Shown one piece after another: positions 45,268-55,288 of a stretch of 64,000 nucleotides of DNA. How positions within the stretch are numbered: position 1 is the stretch's first letter; each line of letters starts with the position of its first letter. This stretch comes from Adiantum capillus-veneris (lineage: Eukaryota; Streptophyta; Polypodiopsida; Polypodiales; Pteridaceae), in assembly GCA_014529385.2 (NCBI GenBank), contig CM043960.1, forward strand, positions 79,144,832 to 79,208,831, in the 5' to 3' direction. Made by a program: the position numbers and the translations under genes. The notes below the pieces were generated by a model that had not been told where the DNA came from, searched no databases, and was given only the letters and a program-made list of their open reading frames with translations.

Positions 45268-45333
45268 TATGGCGACCATGACGCGCGATGTGAAACCTTG
45301 CTTATTGCTCCTCTGCGGGCAATAGACATTACA
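45268..45333 (+). repeat. Leader fragment plus repeated LTR end after the 3' LTR
   Basis: The LTR is followed by tatggcgaccatgacgcgcg, which matches the primer-binding region after the 5' LTR. The final 33 bp of the LTR then repeat (ctgcgggcaatagacattac, 45315-45332). This LTR-leader-LTR-end order suggests recombination between LTR copies. Confidence 0.8.
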
Positions 45334-46380
45334 TACATGAACAATTCATTCTAAGTATCCGACAATTTTTGGCCACCAAAATTGTTCCTGACACATCGTG
45401 CTGAAAATGGTCTAGAAAATAGATTTGACCAACACCGAGGGACTTTGTCGTGACACATACTTCAAATAGGGGGCGCTAGTGCCAATCCCAAAGACTCATA
45501 TTCTCCACATGTGGAATATGTCTCATGTAAGAATGTCTGAAAAAAGAACATCCTTCAAGTACGAGATGTACTTGTGTATGGAGGTAATTGCAAACACTCT
45601 ATGACGGGAGTGAGAGCGAGAGTGAGAGGGACCCCCATTAGCCTTGCTCCACACTGGCTAAACCAAACTCCTTGAGTCCCTAGACCATGTTGTATCCCAT
45701 GTGACAAAATGTGCAACATGTGCCAAATAAACCCTACAAATGGGTCTATAACTGCATAATGCAAAAACTTATGTTGGCTATGGCCCCAAAGGCTTGGCTC
45801 TTACGTGACCTTGTCATCTCTCTGAAGAGCAAAAAGGGATGACAACATAGTTTATGCATCCTACGTAGAAAAAGCAAACCAAAAAACATAAAACCAAATC
45901 AGATGCATACCTGGAGGGTGAACATAGTGTTCACTTATTTGTAGGCATCTGTCCAGATTTCCCGCCTGCAAAGGTCTAGGAACATTAATTGAAAATTAGT
46001 ATATGCAAGTAGTATTGCACATGATTGCACATGTAACCTTGGGTGTTGCCTTTGCAATCCAGACCCCTTGGTTGAAGCAACATTGTCAAACCCCTTGGTT
46101 AAATGTTGCATGAAAACTGCTCAATGAGCAGCGGGCCCTTGGCCCTTGTTTGTGACCCCCGGTGGGTTGTTGCCCTTGGCAAGTTATTACTTTTGAAGTT
46201 GAAATATTTCCACTACCCCTTGGCAGTTTGTGGACTTCATTCCTTGAAACTGGAAATGTGAAGGTTCCAAGAATGGACCATCAACCCTTACTAAGTGATT
46301 TAGTAATCACGTGCATGCGTTATGTTGGAGTTTTAGCAAACAAAAAATGAGGATTGTCAAGGTGAAGAAGCTGGGGTGCA
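45334..46380. other. Spacer between element E and gypsy fragment G
   Basis: No supported gene. Short repeats such as accccttggtt occur near 46070-46100. Short frames (for example 46162-46350) have no recognisable motif. Confidence 0.4.
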
Positions 46381-47340
46381 ACCAGGCGAGGATGTAATTG
46401 TGGGTGAGTACGGTTCCCTTCGTGAGAAAGTTATGTAAGAATCTCATGCTCCTCCCTATGCGGGATCTAGAGGCATTCAACCTACTCTTTGAGGAGTAGA
46501 AATGTATTTCTATTGGCCTACCATGAAATTGGACATACAAGAGTATGTTTCAAAATATGTAGTATGCCAAAAGACCAAGTATGATATAGGGAAACAACCT
46601 GGATTACTCCAATCATTGCCTATCCCAAATTCACCATGGGAGAGTATATCCATGGATTTCATCTAGTGGATTACCCAAGTCTATCCATGGGAATACGGGA
46701 TTATGGACAATATTTGACATGTTTAGCAAGGAAGCACACTTTATTCCTGTCAAAAAGACTATTAAGGCACACCCAAGTGGCAACTCTTTTCATATCACAG
46801 ATTTTCAAACACCATGGATTACCAACATCCATTGTGTCAGATAGATATCCTAGAATGACCATTAATTTTTGGAAAGGTCTCTTTGAAAATCTAGGTACAA
46901 GATTGAATTTCTCTTCGGCCTATCACCCAGAAAGGGATGGCCAAAGTGAGATAGCCAATCTTACGATACTCAATCTTCTATAGGCTTATGTTACTGAAGT
47001 AGATCAATGCTCACAATGGGAAAATTACTTACCTCTTGAAGAGTATGCATACAATAATATTGTACATACTTCTATGGGAAAAGCACCCTTTGAAATCATT
47101 GAGGGAAAACCTAAAATCCCCTTGCTACTTAAACTACATGCGAAGATCTTTGTTGCTGATGAGTATAGCCATGACCTACAAGAATATTTTCAAAAGATGA
47201 AGGAGGCTATATCCATCTCTCAACAAAGTCAAAAAGTTGTTGCTGACAAGCACAAAAGGGCCTTAACATTCAAAGAAAATGATTGGGTCTTGCTTAAGTT
47301 TCATGACTATCTCACAACTAGGGCGAGTGAATTGAAAGCT
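46381..47340 (+). pseudogene. Gypsy fragment G: chromovirus-like integrase, broken
   Basis: Sequence reads SHAPPYAGSRGIQPTL, YFYWPTMKLDIQEYVSK and VVCQKTKYDIGKQPGLLQSL, the zinc-binding N-terminus. PWESISMDFI follows with the first catalytic D. After stops, HHGLPTSIVSDRYPRMTINF has the second D, and ERDGQSEIANLTI the glutamate. The post-core block GKAPFEIIEGKP and the C-terminal KRALTFKENDWVLLKF follow. This pattern ('YWP-M--DI--YV--C--CQ--K' and 'PWE-ISMDFI') is that of chromovirus-type elements. RT is not present on this strand and LTRs are not found. Confidence 0.82.
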
Positions 47341-47779
47341 GATGAACCAGGGACTTATTCAAATACCTATGAAAATTACAAGGGTGTTAAGATTATCACC
47401 AGTCTTCTTAAGCTTTGTATTGATGATGATGATCTCCCCTCACTGAAAAGACCCAACTCTCTTGCCACCCCCAATTCTTTCACTTCATTCCTAACACCCA
47501 GCTCCTCCTCTAATTTTACTAGAGAAAAATCTCCTAGCTTCACTAGGGAAAGAGGAAGGAACACCCTCATTAGGCACCTTCTTGACTTATGACCACTTAT
47601 GATTGTGCAGGTTGCTGTTGTCCCTTGTGGAAGATTATTTCTCCCCAAAAAGACATCTGGCAAAAAGTATATTTAACCGTGCTACACGTATAGGGGTGCT
47701 ACCATATGACGTCGTGAGTTAACCGAGCTGTTTTTATATGTTTTGTGGCTTTTTTGATTAGTTGATTTCAACTATTAGA
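47341..47779. other. Spacer between fragments G and H
   Basis: The first part extends a plus frame with Ser/Thr-rich sequence (TPSSSSNFTREKSPSFTRER) to 47592, perhaps 3' sequence of fragment G. No other feature. Confidence 0.4.
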
Positions 47780-48909
47780 TGGCCATGATCTTGGTCCCAT
47801 TACAAACACCTGGCGGTAGTAATCCGATAAGTCTTTCAGCCTCACTGTACCATTTGAAAATACCCGATCTACTTCAAATGGACCAGACCAAGCTATCTTC
47901 AGATTCAGTTATGTCCTATAGAATCCCCATCGTGTGCTTCAAAGATGACTTGCATCCTCCCTTCCATTGGCACACACCTTTGAAGAACACCATCTATTCC
48001 CAATCTATAGAGCAATCCTCCTATTATGGTAAACTTCAGACTCTTAATGATCAGAGCTTTCTTCTAATTTTGAGTCCAATTATCTGGGAATCCTCCTCTT
48101 GAAAGGAACTGATATACATCATACCATTCAAGGTATGAATTCTCCTTAGTTGTCCCTTGAAACAACTCTGCATCTATTGGCTCATCCCTCAAAGATATTT
48201 TATCAGCACCACAATGAGATTTACCAGGCTTGTGGAATATGCGGAACTCAAACTCCATCAGGAACATCATCCATCTGATTAATCTTCCTTGGATAATAAC
48301 TTTGTTGATAAAAAATAGTAGTGCATGATGATCCACATAGAAATGAAATAATGTACCCAATAAGTAATGTCGAAACTTGGTGGCATTGAAAACCATTCCC
48401 AGTGCTTCTCTCTCTGTGGTAGTATATCCTTGTTCAGCTAGGCTGAATCTTTGATTGGCAAAATAAATTGGATAATCCATCCTTCCATCTGGTTGATCCA
48501 GTATTGCCCCCCATTTCCAACCCCAAAGCATCGACATGCACATGGAATATAACATTCCAGTCTGGTTGTCAGAGTACTCGCTTACTGATAATGGCATTTT
48601 TAAGACATTGAAAGCTTTCTTCACATTCAGAAGTCCAGATGAACTTACTAGTTTTCTTGGTAAGCTGATATAGAGGTAATGCCTTTGTAGAAAACATGTG
48701 AAAAAATCTTTTGTAAAAATTTATATACCTCAAGAATGAATTCAATTTAGATGTTGTGCGGGGTGCCTTGGCCTGCTGGACACACTGGACTTTATCATTG
48801 GCCATCTCTATACCATAATTGGACACTATATGCCCCAGTAGTCATTGCACAAATGACCTTTCGACTATTGTGCAAATGATTTTCTCTCTCGACTCCCGCT
48901 TCCACTTTG

Positions 48910-48966
<57 letters not shown>

Positions 48967-49910
48967 ACTCTCACACCCCTATCCTATCTCTATTCCACAA
49001 ATATGTTTTTCTCTCTCCGTCTAATCTCTATTCTCTCTCCTTCCCTCAGAACTTATTTCACCTACCCCAACGCCACCAAGAGAACGTACATATGAGAGAC
49101 ATCCATGCTTATATAAACTTGAAAAAGCATCACCTCTAGCCAAAAACACGAACTGATTAACTCTCAATTAAAATTAACCCTTTAAAAGGTAGCTAGAGTA
49201 GTGATTGATGAAAAATTCATAACTTTGTATGTAAATCATTTTCCCACTCTAGAGAAAATTCTATTTTGTATTGTTCTTTAGGGTGTATACCAAATTGATT
49301 ATACCTCAAAGATCCATCCAAAAGATTTAAGCTTCTTTTCTTGCTACCCTCTTTACCCCCCTCTCTAAGACATGTTTTGTGATAAGAAGAGGAAAGTTTT
49401 CTCTTATGTGCTACCACAGTTGGCAAAAACCAATCTGTGTGCTTTATCACATAGAAGAATTATACATCTTTAAGTTTTTCTATCTCTTATTTGATTATAT
49501 TTGCAAAGGTCTTGGTATAAGTACATTTCCTTTTCCTTAGTAGCCTTGCATCATCTTGTATAGGAACTTTGTGCTGACATATCTTTAGATCTAGCCCCTT
49601 TAAGTCTTTGTAGACTGTGAAAATACATCACTATAATCTTTTAGGTTTTTTTATCAGAATATCTTTATTTTCAAGAGATAAGTTAGTGGCTATGTATCTA
49701 ACCTTTGAACCCTCACCTAGCAAAGCAGATCTATTTGTTTTGCATGCTCTAGTCCATAATAAATTTCCTAGGCTCTTTCAACTCCCTTGTAGGTTGTTGA
49801 ACCACAATTTTCCTATCTTGAAGTGTATGATTTTTATAATGGGAGATGGAACACTTATGGCATCATTAGGTGTACCCTCATCCAACCCCCATCTCTAATG
49901 TGTAGAATTA
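47780..49910 (-). pseudogene. Gypsy fragment H: RT, RNase H and internally deleted integrase
   Basis: Minus-strand order: linker and early RT at 49600-49240 (DLKGLDLKICQHKVPIQDDA, EIEKL, DGSLRYNQFGIHPKEQYKI); a gap of about 400 bp replaced by sequence with a CT microsatellite; RT end and RNase H at 48840-48100 (FLRYINFYKRFFHMFSTKAL, QRFSLAEQGYTTTEREALGM, FHFYVDHHALLFFINK); then the integrase start (GLLYRLGIDGVLQRCVPMEG near 47990) followed almost directly by an integrase C-terminal block (KIAWSGPFEVDRVFSNGTVR near 47860). The catalytic integrase core and central RT are missing. It is opposite to, and a different lineage from, fragment G. Confidence 0.8.
48912..48962. repeat. (CT)n microsatellite inside fragment H
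   Basis: About 25 CT units, located where central RT sequence of fragment H is missing. Confidence 0.95.
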
Positions 49911-50851
49911 TATCATTTCAAATCCTTGTATTCAGTGTTCCACTTTGCTTTTTGATAGTTTTGGTTCTTGTTCAAACCCAAAAAAATCTCTTAGACTTCT
50001 CTTCATTTTGATCTCTTTCTATTTTGCAGAGGCTCTTTCAATAACAAATACTATCTTGCATTTTGTCTTTTCCACAATCTTGTGTGCTCACTAACATAAG
50101 ATAATGTGTTTTACCCTTTAATGTAGGCATAGGATGTGTCCTTGTCCATTTAACCTCTCATTTCTTTATGTAGTGATTTTGTCTATAATGTCATTGATTT
50201 TACAAAATATTTTTTTTAATCCCCAATTCTTGTCAACAATGATGTTGTTAGAGTGCATTGTTCTCCAAGGGAGACCAAGAAGGCACCACACATTGCCATG
50301 AGAGATGTAATTGAGGAGAAGAATTAGAGAGAAAATTGATAAATCTATTGAATTTGAGGTAAATCGAACGTAATCTATTCAATCTAAGGTAATCAATACA
50401 AAAAAAATCATATTGGGCCCTAATGATCACAAAAAATAAGCAAATTTGTGGGTAAAGATCTTGATATGAGCCGTTACACCAATAAACAATGAAAATGTAT
50501 TGCTTGGCTTCCAATCAATCATAAATCCGGTCACTTCTCAAGGTATACTCAATCCCTCATAGTGGCCTACACTCAAACCACTTAATGATCACGAATTGGT
50601 TATGTCTTGAACCCTTCATATCCATATTCTTGCACTCAAGATCTCACTACTTCTCTTCTTCCCAAGGAAATCTAAAAGAACCTTTATCAAATCTCATAGA
50701 GAGATCTTGATTAAATATTTTCCAAAACTTCACAAACTATATGTAGAGAGAGCTCTTCAAAAACTATACGTCACAGTCAAAATAAATATCTCCTAGCTCC
50801 ACACAATGATCTCCTTCTTCTACAGAGAGTGATGATCCCTCCTCCTTTGTG

Positions 50852-50853
<2 letters not shown>
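49911..50853. other. Spacer, no gene seen
   Basis: AT-rich sequence with only short frames and no recognisable protein similarity or repeat boundary. Confidence 0.4.
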
Positions 50854-50885
<32 letters not shown>

Positions 50886-50955
50886 ACCAACCTTCCCTTC
50901 ACCTTCTTCTTCCCACGAGAAAGAAAGAGTGAGAGATCTTCCTTCCCCTTCCTCC

Positions 50956-51003
<48 letters not shown>
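50854..51003. repeat. Two (GA)n microsatellites
   Basis: GA tracts at 50854-50884 and 50959-51003 separated by a CT-rich spacer (ccttcccttcaccttcttct). The minus-strand Leu/Ser repeat frames across them are artefacts. Confidence 0.95.
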
Positions 51004-51706
51004 CCTGCAATAAAAACCCTCCTTCTTTTCCCCAAGAAATGTCCCCTTACATTTGAATGCCCCATTAAAATTCCTTCTTTCTTTGTTTGTGGTGGAGAGC
51101 CTCCCTGAAAAGTTTTTCCTTTTACCATTATTAGAACTCTCCTTCAACCCACCACAACAAAATCGCATGCACTTGCTCCACTTACTCATGGATAAGGGCC
51201 AAACCTATTTGGATGCTTGCATAACAATGCTTCTCAACAAGCACCTCCATTGAGGATAGCAACACAAATCTGCCATGTTACATTGACATTGCAAATGGCA
51301 CTGATTGGATATCAGATTGCCCAACGATAAAAAGCCCAGCACAACATCTATAGACTAGATCAGTCTAGCTCTTAAGGAAGATGAAGCGGCTAGAAAGAAA
51401 AGAAAGGCTCGTGGGCAAGGGATTCCAATAGCTACACTGGATGTTTCCTCAGCCTACAGGTTTATTGGTAGAAGCTGCCAGTCTAAAAAACAATCCAACA
51501 TATGTGTTTGAGAAAGTGTTTGCAATGCTGCTGGCAAAAAGGGTGGATGATAAAGCCAAAATCAATCTATGCCAGATTTTATCTCGCAACATCTTACAGC
51601 AGACTACGAAGCTGAAGTTACAGAGTCTATTAAAAACGCCACCAACAAATGTGAAAGTGCCCCCTAGACAACCTCAACATCGTCGCAAAATAGCAAGGGA
51701 ATTTGT
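51004..51706. other. Spacer upstream of the histone relic
   Basis: A basic stretch near 51380-51420 (AARKKRKARGQG in one plus frame) might be a decayed histone tail, but stops and frame changes prevent a firm link. A 100-codon frame at 51441-51743 ends in another frame inside the histone relic and is not supported. Confidence 0.35.
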
Positions 51707-51949
51707 GGAATACGCCACTACCAGAAGACAACCAAGCTACTAATTTGATGAGCCCCCTTTGCTCGCACACTGAAGGAGGTGCTCTAGAGCTATGGCAACC
51801 AATACAAAATGCAAGCAATGGTGCTTGAGGCAATTCAAGAAGTTGCAGAGCCCCACATCATCTTTGTGCTGGAAGATACCAACCTCTGCGCTATACATGC
51901 AAAGAGAGTGATGATACAACCAAAGAATATACATCTTGCACACGATTGA
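51707..51949 (+). pseudogene. Histone H3-like (possibly CENH3-like) pseudogene fragment
   Basis: One frame reads GIRHYQKTTKLLI, two stops (51746, 51749), APFARTLKEVL, stop (51785), SYGNQYKMQAMVLEAIQEVA, then EDTNLCAIHAKRVMIQPKN and HLAH before a stop at 51947. This matches the H3 histone fold end to end: alpha-N (REIRRYQKSTELLI), alpha-1 (PF-RLVREI), alpha-2 (LQEA) and the hallmark D-T-N-L-C-A-I-H-A-K-R-V. Spacing equals canonical H3 in loop 1. Divergent residues (SYGNQYKMQ, FVLEDTN) recall variant H3 proteins including centromeric ones, but replacement H3 decay is also possible. The N-tail is unrecognisable. Four in-frame stops, including one at 51665 upstream, mark it as a relic. Confidence 0.75.
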
Positions 51950-52140
51950 GGTAGGACTTTGAGCATTAGCCAAAGTAGAAAACTATCATTTTGTATTACC
52001 CCACTTGGGATTTTGTAATCAAACTTTTTGACAGTGACCAAAGGATTGAGAGTTTTGTATTTACTGTCTCCATTTCATTTAACTTTTTATCTTCTTTATG
52101 CATTTAATTTAAATGATATTTGTGTATTGAATCAAATTTG
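51950..52140. other. Spacer
   Basis: Short AT-rich sequence after the histone relic. It may be its 3' flank. Nothing else seen. Confidence 0.4.
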
Positions 52141-52149
52141 AGTCCACGA

Positions 52150-52340
52150 GTGTAAAGGGGAAAGAGGGTGAGTACAAGGCATGAATAGTTTAAATCAGTC
52201 ATAATCTGTGCATTTTAAGAGTCAAGCGGGACAGAGAAGTCAAAAAATGCAGAAAGGGGGGTGGCCACAAGGGCGCGATGATTTGCACTCGAGGACTCTT
52301 AAAAAGCATAGATCTTGTATAAATTCAAGTGTTTATGCAG
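52150..52340. repeat. Diverged partial copy of the adjacent palindromic element
   Basis: Contains cataatctgtgcattttaag and, inverted, gactcttaaaaagcatagat, plus ggtggccacaaggg, all shared with the palindrome at 52377-52620. The central part is shorter, so only about 30-bp arms pair. Confidence 0.7.
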
Positions 52341-52376
52341 TAACCCAATGTTGACTCTAGCAGAGGGGGGAGTACA

Positions 52377-52620
52377 GTGCACGAACAATATAAAATCAAG
52401 CATAATCTATGCATTTTAAGAGTAATGGAGTGCACATAATGGCAAAAAATGCAAAAAGGGAGGTGGCCACAAGGATGCACCAATCAACCAAACAGGGATC
52501 CCTATCTGGCTGATTGGCACGCCCTTGTGGCCAACCCCCTTTTTTGCATTTTTTGCCATTACTTGCACTCCAAGACTCTTAAAATGCATATATTATGACT
52601 AATTTGAATTGTTCGTGCAC
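52377..52620. repeat. Spacerless 244-bp palindrome (foldback/MITE-like)
   Basis: Two 122-bp arms meet at GGGATCCC (52495-52502) with no loop. Outer ends are gtgcacgaacaat and attgttcgtgcac. By eye the arms agree at a little over 80% of positions, with one compensating indel each. Purine-rich/pyrimidine-rich flanks extend the symmetry weakly. It is non-coding. It could be a foldback element or a source of hairpin RNA. Confidence 0.88.
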
Positions 52621-52647
52621 AAACCCTCTCCCCTCCCCCCCAATCCC

Positions 52648-52869
52648 CTTGGAAATGGAACCGGAAACACACACAGCTTGGAGAAGACGAAGGAAGCTCA
52701 AGGCACACAATAGAGAATGTGTTACTTAGTGTGAAATGGAAAGATAGATAGCCCTAGAGTGATGGGCATATATACAATGCACGAGGGGAAAAACCTCCTA
52801 AAGAGGGAAAAATTTCCTTGGCGGTCCTAGTGTGTTCACACACATCACTACCACATGTATATGGTAACA
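52648..52869 (-). repeat. 3' LTR of copia A
   Basis: Matches the right LTR from about aaacacacacagcttggaga to tatggtaaca. Its distal end (near 52648) has a few deleted bases. Confidence 0.88.
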
Positions 52870-52928
52870 AACCCCCCTGGAGTGATGCAGTGAGAACGAG
52901 AGCTGGCACATGAGTAAAGGGAATTGCC

Positions 52929-53060
52929 ATGCCCTGAGGACATGATCAGTCCACAAAGGGGAGTAAGCCCAAAGATTTGTGGAAAGGGAAGTACCATGCC
53001 CTGAGGACATGATCAGTCCACAAAGGGAAGTAATCCCAAAGCTTTGCGGAAAGCTTCGAG
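52929..53060. repeat. 67-bp tandem duplication at the 3' end of copia A
   Basis: Units start at 52929 and 52996 with atgccctgaggacatgatca and diverge slightly toward their ends. They lie at and beyond the RNase H terminus. Confidence 0.85.
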
Positions 53061-53716
53061 CTTCTCACAAGACAATGCCTTTGTGAAAAGATCTGCAAGG
53101 TTGTCCTGTGTTGGCACATAAGCCAAGCCGATCTCTCCTGCTGAGAGCCTCTCCCTCACATAGTGGTAATGCACCTCAATGTGCTTTGTGCGAGCATGAA
53201 AAACCGGGTTCCTCGCAACTGCCAATGCGCTCTGACTATCAGTGTAGATAGTGTTGGCAGTGTCCTGTCCAACACCCAAATTAGCCATAAGGCATCTGAT
53301 CCATACACACTCAATTGTAGTTGTGAAGACTGCCCTATACTCGCCTCACAACTCGAAGTGGCCACAATAGGTTGCTTCTTTCTCAACCATGATATACATG
53401 AACTACCAAGCATGAAACAAAAACCACTTGTGGACACTCGCGTGTCAAAACAACCAGCCCAATCTGAGTCCGAAAAAGCATGTAAAATCTGGCGGGAATG
53501 ATCCCCCCTTGGGATAAAACAAGCCAAGATGTAAAGTTCCACTAAGCTAGCGAAAAATCCTCTTGACAGCCTTCCAATGCTTAGACCCTGGGCTATGCAT
53601 AAGCTGGCTGACCTATGAAACTGCAAACTTAATATATGGTCTTGTGTTGCATACATAAATGAGGCAGCCAACAACAGTTTGGTAAAGAGTGACATCAACA
53701 GGATCACCAACATCAT
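53013..53716 (-). pseudogene. Copia A RNase H, broken
   Basis: The second frame (53288-53013) has IYTDSQSALAVARNPVFHAR, HIEVHYHYVRERL and the closing DNLADLFTKALSCEKL. The upstream frame shows HAFSDSDWAGCFDTRVSTSG and FCFMLGSSCISWLRKKQPIV. Catalytic D residues are visible in FSDSDWAG and TDSQSA. The two parts are in different frames with overlap at 53156-53288. Confidence 0.88.
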
Positions 53717-53728
53717 GTAGACTCAACT

Positions 53729-54166
53729 TCAAACCTGTTTCCATGGGAGTGGCAATAGGTTTGCAATCCTGAAGTCCAAATTACATAGCAATGTCTCTAT
53801 GTAACTTTTCTGACACAAGGAAATACCACCATCACACTGCTTAAACTGTATGCCCAAATAATGATGCAACAACCCCAAATCTTTCATCTTGAAAGTAGCA
53901 TTCAAATCAGCCTTAAATTCAGCAATATGTCTCTCATTTGGTCTAATGATCAGCAAATCATCTACATAAAGAATCACAATGAGAAATACATCACCCTCAC
54001 GCTTTACATACAATGTGCTTTCTGTTGGACGGTTACGAAAGCCTTGTTTGACCAAATGAGTGTCAGATTTCTCATACCAAGCACAAGGATATTACTTCAA
54101 CCCATACAAAGCCTTGTTACATTTGCACACTTTGTCCTCTTGTCCTTTCTTGACAACACTGCGAGG
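53729..54166 (-). pseudogene. Copia A RT, C-terminal half with YVDD
   Basis: The frame 54055-53729 reads STLYVKREGDVFLIVILYVD then DLLI, so the Y-V-D-D catalytic box is intact. FKMKDLGLLHHYLGIQF follows. A frame break at about 54060-54166, where the sequence reads as 'ALYGLKQ'-type remnants, separates it from the N-terminal half. Confidence 0.9.
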
Positions 54167-55288
54167 CTACGTTACATAAACTTCCTCAAATATGTCACCA
54201 TTCAAGAAAGCAGTAACAATGTCTGATTGATGTACATCCCAACCAAAATGAGCTGTCAATGCATATAGAAAACACACAGTAGTCATAGGACAAGTGGGAG
54301 CAAAAGTCTCTTCATAATCTATGCCTTTTTGTTGTGCATAACCCTTTGCAACAAGTCGAGCCTTATGGCGATCGATTTCACCATCCGGCTTGCGTTTCAA
54401 CTTGTGAACCCACTTCGTACCAATGGCCTTTTTTCCAAGAGGCAAATCACAGGAAGTGCATGTGTCATTTTCTATAAGTGCATCATATTTTGATTGCATG
54501 GAAGCCATCCAATTTTCTGAATTCTGTGCTTCATCAAAAGACAGAGGCTCCTCAGCATCATGAAAGATAGACACATCCAAAGCATAACAATCTGATGCAT
54601 AAGATGCATGGCAAGAGCTTGAACAAGTACGACTAGACAAACGTGCATCCAATTTAAAATCACGCAAATTGTGCAGCAACCATTTTGGCATACCTCTTGC
54701 CTGCTCATTTTCAGTCCTTTCCTCATCAAGCACATCATGTACATCTGCATCAGTAATAGGCTGATCTGTAACATTTTCAAAAACCCCCATAGGCTGGATA
54801 TTTGCCTCATTGGAACTTATATTCGTATTTCCATCATCGAAAAGAGGCAACAAAGTGTCATAAATGTCCTTTGAGCTTACATTACTGTCTCTAGTACATG
54901 ACAACAAGGGCTGAACAGAATCTTCCACAAACACTACATCCCATGAAACCACGATACGTTTTGTTTGTGGATGATACAACCTATTTCCACGATCGAAAAG
55001 AGGCAACAAAGTGTCATAAATGTCCTTTGAGCTTACATTATTGTCTCTAGTACATGACAGCAAGGGCTGAACAAAATCTTCCACAAACACTACATCCCAT
55101 GAAACCAGGATACATTTTGTTTGCGGATGATACAACCTGTAACCTTTGCTTTCAACACTATAACCAACAAAAATACATTTGACAGCCTTATCATCCTATT
55201 TTTAGCGCTGTGTTTGTGGCACCAAAGCATATGCCAAACCACCAAAAACACGCATGTGCTCAATAGAAGGCTTTCTATCATGCAATGC
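54167..55288 (-). pseudogene. Copia A integrase C-terminus and RT N-terminal half, with internal tandem duplication
   Basis: The frame 55135-54167 begins in the integrase C-terminal/linker region. A 52-residue block (YHPQTK, VSWDVVFVEDSVQPLLSCTR, DIYDTLLPLFD) occurs twice. RT follows: WVHKLKRKPDGEIDRHKARL, YEETFAPTCPMTT and WDVHQSDIVTAFLNGDIFEE. The 322-codon frame is the longest in the element. Confidence 0.9.
54827..55138 (-). repeat. 156-bp in-frame tandem duplication in copia A pol
   Basis: Units 54827-54982 and 54983-55138 differ at roughly a dozen positions. Their length is 52 codons exactly, so both stay in the coding frame. Confidence 0.9.

Larger units (their letters stand above)
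22091..45333 (+). mobile_element. Ty3/gypsy element E, split by nested element D
   Basis: Two similar LTRs in direct orientation lie at 22091-22519 and 44879-45267. The first is followed by a primer-binding-like sequence (TGGCGACCACGATGCG). The E internal region is interrupted at 22620/37096 by element D. Removing D leaves about 8.8 kb: LTR, leader, gag, protease, RT, RNase H, integrase, an extra 3' region and LTR. Integrase after RNase H defines Ty3/gypsy order. No matching target duplication was found outside the LTRs (left gggag, right tacat). Multiple stops make it inactive. Confidence 0.85.

Noticed and set aside
22086-45338. Target duplication for element E
   Set aside because: The flanks gggag and tacat do not match. 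The right end is rearranged, so none is claimed.
51441-51743. 100-codon plus frame overlapping the start of the histone relic
   Set aside because: It is in a different frame from the H3 match and shows no motif beyond basic residues.
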